A stretch of 64,000 nt of DNA from NCBI GenBank assembly GCA_021234155.1, contig JAJEKV010000077.1:852784-916783 (forward strand). The letters run 5' to 3'. This document shows, piece by piece, positions 37,401 through 46,432 of the stretch (position 1 is its first letter; the number at the start of each line of letters is the position of its first letter). Source of the stretch: Isoetes taiwanensis (Eukaryota; Streptophyta; Lycopodiopsida; Isoetales; Isoetaceae). The translations under genes were made by a program, and so were the position numbers. The notes below the pieces were generated by a model. It was given only the letters and a program-made list of their open reading frames with translations, was not told the origin of the DNA and did not search any database.

Positions 37401-37843
37401 AACAGATAGTGTGTCTCAATTTCTGTATATTCCATTTCCTGATGATTACTGATTGTCATCCTTTTCCTGATGGGTGGTGTCAAATTAATGAAGTTTAGGA
37501 TGCAGGACAGCACAAACTGAAAATGGGAATGATGTTGACTACATTCTTTGCATGAAAACATCTATTGTTTCTGAATTAACACTGTCTTCATTGCCTTTAT
37601 TTTGAAACAGTGCTGATGGATAGTCACAAAGAGGATGAGGCCATAGCAGAGCTTTCAAAAGCTATAAAGTTTAAAGCAGACTTGCAGCTACTACACTTGA
37701 GAGCTGCTTTTTATGATTGCATAGGTGACTTACCAGCTGCTCTTAGAGACTGTTGTGCAGCCTTAGCCATGGATCCACATCATTCAGACACATCAGAACT
37801 TCATAAACGTATATCTAGACATCTTCAAGATTCAACAGTGTGA
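34423..37843 (+). CDS. ETO1-like: ETO1-like BTB-TPR protein (five exons)
   Basis: Exons: 34423-34565, 34815-36512, 36599-36890, 37001-37310, 37611-37843; the spliced product is 891 residues. The start MRALWFLDGC then SSQVHAV fits the ETO1 N-terminus (MRSLK...GCKGTQVYAL). A BTB domain spans about residues 175-280 (IVFYIDGEEVHCSRQKIASL), then a linker with FLRELPQSLHNP, then TPR repeats from about 375 to the end, including the strongly conserved ADCWMQLYDRWSSVDDIGSL. In Arabidopsis, ETO1 links CUL3 ubiquitin ligase (through BTB) to type-2 ACC synthases (through TPRs) and so limits ethylene synthesis. Introns 1 and 3 are GT-AG; introns 2 and 4 need GC donors (AG|GCAAGT and CAG|GCAAGT) to keep the frame. 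Length is slightly below the usual ~930-950 residues, mainly in the N-terminal linker. No frame break was found. Paralogue (ETO1 or EOL) assignment is open. Confidence 0.93.
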
Positions 37844-38740
37844 ATGCAGAATTCCATCTTCATGCTGAGGTAAAACCAGCTTCCACTAACGATGATTCTT
37901 TCTGGAGAGTTGAAAAAGTCTCCAATCTTGATGCCCATATGGGTAATGTGCCTGAAAGTTCAACACCAAAACAATCAGAGGTGTACTTTCTGCAATGATC
38001 AATCCCGGGCAAATTTACTGTTTCCTCTGTTCACTGGAAACAAGTTGTACTTTAAAAATTGCCACCCCAAGTGTGGTTGATTACAAAGATCAGAACTAAG
38101 CAAAAGATTTGACATGTATATATTATAGTTAATAGAAGAAAGCAAGTTATGATACATTGCACATGGAAAACAGCATGTTATGTTTATGGTTTCAGTATGT
38201 ATCATGCAAGCCTTTCGCCTCATACACCAAAATACAAAAATAACTTACTGAAGTAGAGGTTAAACTGACCTCTATGAATGCCCGCCATTATGTATTTCTT
38301 GTGTGATACTTTCAAAAAATGGTACATAAAATGTAAAACTACTTTACATTAGTGAGAGTGTTCTGCAATGGATGCTCCATTCGGATCTTCATTCGTTGGG
38401 CTGGTGTAGAAGACTTCGAATGCGATTAATGCATTTTGCTAATGACATATTGTCCCGCGTTGGTGATTCATTTGAAAATGATCATCAGGTAATGGCATTA
38501 GATGGGGCCTTGCTCTTAAGACAACAGCATAGCCCGCGTTGGTGATTCATTTGAAAATGGTCATCAGGTAATGGCATTAGATGGGCCTTGCTCTAAGACA
38601 ACAGCATAGCTTCACTGCTAAACTATTATGTACAGATGCTGCAAATCTTGTATTCCATGACGTCACATCAAGATTCATTACTCTGTTGAAGATGTCACAG
38701 AGATTCATTATGTATGATCTTTTTCTTATGGTCGCCCAGA
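37844..38740. other. 3' flank of the ETO1-like gene
   Basis: It begins with the probable 3' untranslated region. Further right lies a ~79-bp tandem duplication. No coding signal. Confidence 0.5.
38454..38611. repeat. 79-bp tandem duplication
   Basis: CCCGCGTTGGTGATTCATTT occurs at 38454 and 38533, and the following ~60 bases repeat with only a few differences. Confidence 0.9.
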
Positions 38741-38944
38741 TTAGGCAGTAATACAAGCATACAACCTTCTGCCTCTTTCAGGGCTTCCATGGCTAGTACA
38801 CATATTTGCAACTGGGAAATAAGTAACATCTTTGGGAATAATGTCTGCATTCTGCAATTCCTCAATGACCTCATTTAGATGATTTTTAATATAAGCTGTA
38901 AGCACAGCTGTCCATATGATCAAACATATCACGACGACATTCAT
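38741..38944 (-). pseudogene. PPR gene fragment
   Basis: The minus-strand frame includes EELQNADIIPKDVTYFPVAN and then SPERGRRLYACI, which fits the last PPR unit of PLS-type proteins (MQxAGIxPxDVTFxxxLxACSHxGxxxEGRRLF). It is short and isolated, with no other repeats detected beside it. It is most likely a dead fragment, unrelated by position to the relic at 2.5-3.6 kb. Confidence 0.5.
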
Positions 38945-39360
38945 ATTGCCGTAGGATTTATACCCAAGCGGTTTTGTTAATGATAACAGAACTGGCTATA
39001 GCTCGTTGGATTGCAGCGGTTTCAGAATGAGGTCTTTAACCAGAGCTCCTTGGAGAGGACCCACATTTGGATATGGAAGTGGACCTTTGGAAACTCGTTA
39101 TTATGGTGGAATTTCTTGGATGGATGGTTGGGGATATTACAAAAAGTATGGAAATCGTTGGCCGAGCTCTTCGTCTAATCGAGCTCCTTTCTTCAAGGCT
39201 CCATGCCTAACCATTTCTTCATTAGAATGGGGTTTACAGATGGTTTAGCTTCATAAGGAATGGACCGGATGTCTTGAGCAAACATGATTAAAACAGAAGA
39301 ACAACAGTAGATTTAAAAGATGAAGGTGGTGTTGTTATCTAAGGTGTTAGGCAAGGCTTA
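38945..39360. other. Short stretch with an unrecognised 80-residue frame
   Basis: The plus-strand frame 39006-39248 is rich in Gly, Tyr and Trp (PTFGYGSGPLETRYYGGISW) but matches nothing I know, and no splice partners were found. Confidence 0.2.
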
Positions 39361-39756
39361 TTTTCCACAGTAGTCATATTTCCAAAAGTCACATATTTTA
39401 TCAAATGATATTTAGCCACCTCTTGTCCTAAAAGAAAATCACATTTTCACTAAGAAAATAAGACATGTCTTATTTAGGTTCGGAATAGGTTTGGATTGTA
39501 AATGGAGTCTTATTTTATTCCAGGGGATTTCCCCCGCCGTAAAATAAGGCACCTAATAATTTGAAATTATAACTAAAAATAAGAGGTGTCTTATTTTTTC
39601 ATGGTTTTCCACTAGTAATTTAGTGGTGTCATATTCTATGACTACCATACAGTGGAAAAACAAGTTTAAATTTGTGTGTCTTATTTTTAGCCCTAGAGTC
39701 ATAAATGGTGTCATATATTGTATATGACAGCCATATTTTGTGACTACTGTGGAAAA
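39361..39756. mobile_element. MITE with perfect 16-bp inverted ends
   Basis: TTTTCCACAGTAGTCA at 39361-39376 is exactly mirrored by TGACTACTGTGGAAAA at 39741-39756. The 396-bp interior has no coding capacity and repeats GTCTTATTTT-like motifs in both senses. No convincing target duplication was seen. Confidence 0.75.
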
Positions 39757-40127
39757 AGGGCCCCGTCTTTTCTACTGCTTGATTTGGTACCCGTCAACCA
39801 TGGAGTTCCTGAGCTGCTTTTAAAGATTTTAAGCTTGCATGCTAGTGGGGTAAATGGCAGGACGAAAATGTGTATGAATATTCATAACATATATTTGGTC
39901 GCTATAGGGAACGGGCATCTAAAGTAGCTTCTTAGCTGCAGTAACTAAGTTTACATGTGGAGGTACACCATTGGAGCTGCAATGCAGCACCAAATAACAG
40001 ATGGTGAAGCTGTTAATACCCTCATGAACACATGGGACAGCATTGCTATGGGAAAAGATATTGTTAATCCGCCAAGCAAACATGATAGATGCGATTGAGC
40101 CTAAGTTGATGGGGTGGGTTCTTCCCG

Positions 40128-40342
40128 AGGCATTGCTATTTTTCTTATTCCTTACAATGTTAACTGATCAAATCTTCTATTGGACAAATGCTTTTATAGT
40201 TTCATTATAGGCTACAAGAAACATGCTAACTGCAGAGGCATTGCAATTTTCTCATTCCTTACAATTTTAACTGATCAAACCTTCTATTGGATAAATGCTT
40301 TTATAGTTTTATTATAGGCTACAAGAAACATGCTAACTGCAG
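40128..40342. repeat. Tandem duplication of ~107 bp
   Basis: Units 40128-40235 and 40236-40342 both start AGGCATTGC and end AACATGCTAACTGCAG; they differ at a handful of positions. The pair abuts the truncated copia fragment. Confidence 0.92.
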
Positions 40343-40359
40343 TTATTATTTCTACTATA

Positions 40360-41880
40360 ACGCTCTGAAGGGCATAATTTTCCTTCATTGCAAAGAAAGG
40401 CACTCTGAACTGAAGGGCTTTGTGAGAAGGAATAAGACCTGGCATAGCAAGGCAGGCACTCTTGCATCCCACAGGATAACCATGGGCAGTGCATGCATAT
40501 GCCTTACATCCAAATACTCTCAAACGCTTCATTGTTGGTTTGATGCATTAAATGCCTCCTTTGACGTGATGCAATTTAATGCCTTTGTTGATGCTCTATT
40601 AGGTATACTGCAGTTTGTACTGTTGATGCCTAGAAATTTTGAGGTAAACACTTACCGTTCAGCATACTCCATGCCAAGTTACATATGGACTTGTTCATGC
40701 ATTCTATAACACCATTTTGTCAACTGTCAACTGCCTTCTTGTATCTACATTACGAAAATATTCATTAAATGCATTTGATATGAACTCTCCTTCATTATTA
40801 CTGCACAAATTCAAATTTTTTTGCTATTACGTTCTTCATTATAGCTCGAAATTCCTTAATTTCTCCATGGCTGCTGATTTTGCTTTTGTGAAATACATCC
40901 ATGTCTTCCCATCTATGAATGTGACAAAATATTTGCTCCTCTATTGCTGATACCTTCACATGTCCACAAACATCAGAATGTATTAACTGTAATGCTTTAG
41001 TAGCCCACACAGACTTCCTCTTTGGAAAAGGGAGTCTCCTCATCTTTTCAAACTTACAAGCTTCACAACCGTAATCGATAGACTTCATGACAAGTCTCTC
41101 ACCATATCTTTTGTTTTCATTTTCTCCATGCAATCAAATGGGAGGTGGCCAAGTCTTTCATGCCATAAAATTTGTTCTTTCTCTTTCCTGATAAATACAA
41201 ACTAATTTTCAGTAGCTATCTTGTGACTTTCCTCTACTATTGGAACACTACAAAAATTATAAAGTCTTCCTTCGTTTATAGCTCTTCCACTTACTTTGGG
41301 ATGTTGTTCCTTAGTGACAGTCAACAGTTCATCTTCATCAAATATTACATGAAGACCTCTATAAGTGAAGGAGATAACTGATAGCAGATTTTTCTTTAGA
41401 TGTGAGACATAAAGTGTCTCTGCTACCTTTCTCAATTCTCCATTTGGATAATGAAAGTTTTACATCACCTATTCTTTCAAATTTCAACGTGGATTCATTT
41501 CTCAAGAGAATATTTTGTCCACAAGCAGATTGTCTATTATTCACAATGTTTGCGTTTCCACTCATGTGACAAGTAACAGCACGGTTAAGGATAATTTGTA
41601 CTATTTGCTTGATCAACCTCATTGATTTCACATTCTAAATCATCAAAACTAGGCACAAGATGATATGAATACGTATACTTTTCATTATCACACATAACTG
41701 TCATTTTTGCTACCAGCTTCAATTCGTGTTCCGACAAAATTACCTTGGTGGATATAATTACCTTGTTCTCGATCTCTTCTTCCACCACGCGCTCTTTTCC
41801 GCTAATAATACTAATCATTGCCTTGGTTCCTTTGGCTAGACCATTGATTTCAGAATCCCTAGAGGTAGGCACATTGCTTA
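40360..41880 (-). mobile_element. Truncated Ty1/copia fragment (gag end, protease, integrase)
   Basis: Read on the minus strand from right to left: a decayed late-gag or protease region (41872-41585), TCHMSGNA (the block after the protease active site, normally SGASCHMT), VSHLKKNLLSV, a GAG-pre-integrase with CEACKFEKMRRLPFPK and LQLIHSDVCGHV, then integrase blocks QNGVIECMNKS with LAWSML (near 40700), and LRVFGCKAYA (near 40520). Frames change repeatedly. Reverse transcriptase and RNase H are absent, and no LTRs were found. It is a different copia lineage or copy from the element at 21-26 kb. Confidence 0.8.
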
Positions 41881-43468
41881 CTATTTGATCCTCATCATTT
41901 CATAGAGTATTAGCATAACCTCCTCCACCTCATTGAAAGGGATTGTTCCAGCCTGGTGATGACATGTGGATCAATGTCTCTGTGACTCTTTCTTATAGTG
42001 GGATGGACATTGATTTGTCTTTTTTGGAAAGCTAACAGGTTTTCTGCAGGCCATGTGTATGGTTGGTGTGGTCAATGTCGAGAGAGAGGAGCAAAGAATG
42101 ACAATTTGCATTTACAAGGTGTCATGATGGTTGCTGCTCACAATGTTGCTGCTGTGGACAAGTATTTGGGTTGACAAGATGGGAAGCCAATTTGATATGT
42201 TAATTTGCACGATGTTTAGAACTTACAGGTTCCAAAACTTAAGGATGCTGGAGACCTTTAGGAATGCAAGCAAATATAATAGGTATGATTTCAATTTTTC
42301 GGCTGTGTTGAAATGCTTGGGTTCGACTTCCAAGTAGCCATTTGCTTGTTTTGATTATTTAGACAGTAGTATTTTCATATTCATCAACGCTAACCATTAC
42401 GTATTCATTGAATGGGTTTATTTTTTTAAGCATACTTTTATTCTATTGGTATTCCAGTTTTAGGGTTTTCATCATAGGGACTAGGATTTAGCCTCAAGTG
42501 GAATATTTTGGGTGGTCTTGGCCAGAAAAGGCCAGGATTTAGCCATAATGCAGGATTTAGCCAAAATATAACAATTCGAGTTTAATTTACAAACCTGCCA
42601 CGTATTTTTTGATGTTTTAGAAATTTTGGCGTCCCATAAACTTTTAGGAATTTTTTTAAAAATGCTCCTGTATTTTTACTTATTTGTGAAAATGCCTTTG
42701 TATTTCTAGTATTTGTGAAAATACCTCTATTTTGTACCCTGCATGGTTTCTCTTAGTTGAGAGCTATAGCCATGCATGCAAATTAGACGTGTCTTATGCA
42801 TTGAGCTATAACAGAAGTTGAAACTATTTTCTGCAACATCTATATACATTGTTCTGATTCTAATTGGTGTATTTTTCGATTCTTTTTCTATTTCTAGTTT
42901 TCTTCTCACACATCAAATATATTATTTGTTGCAAACCCTGCCTCTATATCAAAGTTTCTGACGTGAGACACACAACAAAAGAAAAAGTCAATTCTGGCCA
43001 CTATAGTTCCAGCTTCTAATGGATCTGTACCATGCAGCTATTGAATAGAGGTTAGCAATACTTTTTCGAAAAATACAAAATGGGCAAGTATGACGACTAG
43101 CCATAGCCATCGTGCCACCATAGTTGAGCTCCTTATCACCAGATTTGTCCATCTGATCATCAAGAAAATATAGAAAAGAGAGAGAGATCGCATAATTGTT
43201 CAATGTAAAATAATCTTCTTGCAATCTCTAATTGCTCAATGTTAAAATGATTTCAAATTGCTGATGAAGAGTGTAGAACAATGATCAAATTGGTAATGCA
43301 GCAAAATTGATGCAGAAAAAGCGAAGAGCCTTAAAAAAGCAAAGAGCCTTGCTTCTATAGTTATTCTTGGCCATAGGGGCAAATTAACAATATTTAACAA
43401 AGGTGCTATCGCATTGATGGGTTTGGAAAGATGTTAGAAATCCCATCGATCCAGGTGACATCGGATCG

Positions 43469-43482
43469 CCATTCTAGAATGG
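43469..43482. repeat. 14-bp palindrome CCATTCTAGAATGG
   Basis: Perfect palindrome, repeated identically at 44268-44281. Confidence 0.85.
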
Positions 43483-44267
43483 GGCGGCATGCATGTTTTG
43501 CATGCATCGCGGCGCATGCGGATTCGTTGGGAGTTCGCTATTTTAGGCGTTTAAGCCGACTTCTCATCGGCCTTCCTCTTCTCTCTCTCGGTAGATTACC
43601 TTATTCTCTTTGAACCCACCCTCCCCCCCTTCTTTGTTATTGTCTTTTTATCGCGTGGCACGCGCAGTGTAATCAACCCTCCACTCCGGGAGGTTTGTTT
43701 TGTCTTGTTGTTTTGTTGGTGATGTGCAGTACGTGTTAGGGTTGGCTGACATCTGTTTTCGACTTTTCCATTAAGGTGGGTTTTGGGGAGATTTTTTATG
43801 CCTTACGTTTGTCCAAGCCCCTTGCGAAGGCTTATCACTAGGGTTTTCCTCTAAAACCCGAAGGGCGGGGAATTTTTTAATCCCGTGATAAGCTTTCGGC
43901 AGTACACTAGCCAGATCTCTATTAGCATTGTATTTTGTTGGGGTCCAAATGATATAATTGGATTTTCCCTTTATTTTTATGGGTAGTTCGCATGTGTGCG
44001 CTACCCACTATCCATCCACCATTGAGAAAATCACGAGATGAATGAGAAGCAAGTCTAAGTCTCTTCTCTCGCTAGCATTACCTTATTCTCTTTGAATTGT
44101 TTCCGGCGGGGAGGGGCTTCTTCCCGCCTGGTTTGGCTAATTTGGCGTTTCTTTCATCTTCGTCCTTTCTCGGCCTTTAGCCTTTATCCTGTGACCTTCG
44201 TCCTCGATCCTAGTTTGTTAAGGAAGTCCTTTGGTATTCGGGCGGTTTGTTGGTTTCATCGCGAGTC

Positions 44268-44281
44268 CCATTCTAGAATGG
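44268..44281. repeat. 14-bp palindrome CCATTCTAGAATGG, second copy
   Basis: Identical to 43469-43482; about 800 bases apart in the same GC-richer block. Confidence 0.85.
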
Positions 44282-45390
44282 TGTCATATCATAACATTAT
44301 GGGGCGTGATAGTTTTACCCCGGATTGGAGGATCTTGGAGGACTTTTGATGGCATGCTCTAAAATCCCTCTGTAATCTTGTTCCGTGCTCTTGAATCCCA
44401 AGATAATGCTCGGGATCACCATGTATTTATTCCGAGGCCGGGATCCCAAGTGAATCAGCGTAGTTAATGGTGATAGTTAGTTAGGAGCAAAATCCCCGAT
44501 TCGTGTGGTTTCAATATGAGGACGCATCGATCCGTTTTTGGTGTGGTGCTACTGGCGGATACTTTAGTCCCTGTTATTCCAGATACCACCAGAGCAATTC
44601 AATTTGGTAGAGAAGGAGAAAAAAATGCGATAAAAATCCTTCAAAATCCCTAAAAGGGTCCAAAAAATTTGTGCAGTTACGACGCAGTTAGGGGGGTTCT
44701 GGAGCAAAAAACAATCCCTCTGAGATCCCACTGCCCTGAATAAAACTACCGTGCTTCGTAACATTATTCCACGCAAGGATGTTGTGAATGATCACCGAAC
44801 CCAAGCCAATTATTGCATGAAATGCAGTACAATCCTCGTAATACATAGCATGCAAGTTTACTATAGGAAACTAAAGCATAAGAACTAAGATATTAACAAA
44901 CAATGTGGTCCCATATGGAAGAGGGTAAAATGAATGGTTGACAATACTAGAATGTTTTGAGAAGGGCCAAAATAGTTCATTGATAGGGTGTCACCATTGA
45001 AAGGAGTCACTTTTCTTCAATCTTACATATTTGGCATCTTATGTAGTACACAACAAATCAGATGCTTTACCAATTCAACTGTTTAATAATTCTAGACAAT
45101 GCCTCGGATGCTCTCCACATTCCTAACTTCATAAACAAATTTATCTGCTCGCAATTTCTAAAATATACAAAAACTTGCATATTCATTACCCATCTCTGAA
45201 CTAGATCGATAATTTGTTAGCAAATTTTTGTACAGCCATCTCCTTCTCAATTATTTTACAGACTAAGAAGAGCATTGTGCTCTTTTTAATTTTGGATCTC
45301 TACATGGCTTTACAATTGCAAAATCAAAGATTTTTAGCACAAATTCCACCCCAGCACCTTAGCATCAGAAGCAAAGTTATTGTGATGGTC

Positions 45391-45711
45391 TTAAAAATCC
45401 GCATCCATTTGGAAAACAAGTTCTTCAGAATCATCACAATCCAATCTTCTGCCTCTTAGAATGGCCACTACCTCCTTTCTATTCCGTGTACTATTAGTAA
45501 TACCATTCCTTTGCAGACCTAAAACTTCCTTGAGAGCATATTTTAATTCAAACACCAGTTTTCTCATCTTTTCCTCTTCCCTAGCCTCAATCATCTGAAT
45601 TTTTTCTTCACAAAGAGCTTCTAATCCTGTAATTCCGAAATAAGCCGCTTCTTCTTGAGTTGCTCTTAAAGAAGCAACATCTTGAGGCCAGATTATGCCG
45701 TCAAAACATGG
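45391..45711 (-). pseudogene. Possible BTB/POZ (KCTD-type) domain end
   Basis: The open minus-strand frame starts IIWPQDVASLRATQEEAAYF, then GITGLEALCEEKIQ and a charged helical tail to a stop at 45391. This resembles the last helices of KCTD-type BTB domains (ALxxEAxYFGxxGL). The first part of the domain is missing and a stop lies just upstream, so this is either the last exon of a gene with unrecognised earlier exons or a fragment. The match is by eye. Confidence 0.35.
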
Positions 45712-45749
45712 CTAAATCTATGGGGATCACAATTGATCTAAAGGGGCTC

Positions 45750-45835
45750 ACAATGGACATATTCATGGCAATACCAAAAAAAAAAAAAAAAAAAAAGTCT
45801 AGGAAAGGGCCATACAATGGACATATTCATGGCAT
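45750..45835. repeat. 21-bp direct repeat flanking a poly(A) run
   Basis: ACAATGGACATATTCATGGC and one more base occur at 45750-45770 and 45815-45835, on either side of a run of more than 20 adenines (about 45776-45797). Confidence 0.9.
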
Positions 45836-46036
45836 ATTCGTCCTTCCCACAACAACCCTTCAAAATGCAAAAGGATTGCCCTTTGGAAACCAAAAAAATT
45901 ACAGGGGCATTTCGGCAATTACCTCAAAATATAAGGGCATTTTAAAATTTTCCCGAACTTTTAAGGGCAAATAATGAGATTTTCCGATTTTTAAAAAGCG
46001 CGGAGAAAAGAGACAGTATCTTTAGGGTAGCAGACG

Positions 46037-46193
46037 ATGCAAGGAACCGGATCACCGGCAAGGTCATCTGTGGGCACTATAGCATCTTCATCAAGCGTGG
46101 TTAGTACAGCTCAGAACACTGACGATTTGCTCTTCGATAAGTTTGCGGAGGATTTAACGTTTGCAGAAGATCGAAAAGCCGAGATTGAGCAAG
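46037..46193 (+). other. Possible upstream exon or uORF
   Basis: From ATG at 46037 a Ser-rich then acidic frame (SSVGTIASSSSVVSTAQNTD, then DLLFDKFAEDLTFAEDRKAE) runs into a plausible donor, GAGCAAG|GTGATT, at 46193. I could not join it in frame to the farnesyltransferase gene that begins 240 bases later. It may belong to another transcript or to that gene's 5' leader. Confidence 0.3.
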
Positions 46194-46432
46194 GTGATTT
46201 TTTTTCCTTTACCTTCTTGGGTTCTAGCTTAGTTTCTGATTGGATTTCCATTATCTCAGCGTTGTTGAGTGACCTCTCCTCGCAATTGCGAAAAGAAGAG
46301 AAATTGCTAGATGCTGATGCATGGATATTTGCTGCCCCACGCTCTCAGCTTTCTTTCACTTCTTGAGATCAACTTGCAGGATTGAGCTAGTTTTAAGCTC
46401 GTTTAAGGCAGTATTTACAAAGAAGGTCTGAG

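Larger units (their letters stand above)
41881..45390. other. Gene-poor stretch, probably old transposon DNA
   Basis: No gene recognised. Between 42480 and 42730 the motifs AGGATTTAGCC and TTTGTGAAAATRCCT recur. From 43430 to 44800 composition shifts to GC-richer DNA with frames on the plus strand (43431-43613, 44092-44349) that I cannot place. The phrase ATTACCTTATTCTCTTTGAA occurs twice there (about 43596 and 44080), so the block is internally duplicated. Confidence 0.4.

Noticed and set aside
40287-40709. 140-residue plus-strand frame
   Set aside because: It is antisense to the copia integrase remnant and has no domain of its own.
46037-46366. N-terminal extension of the farnesyltransferase alpha subunit
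   Set aside because: No donor-acceptor pair joins it in frame, and the ATG at 46433 already gives the full family N-terminus.
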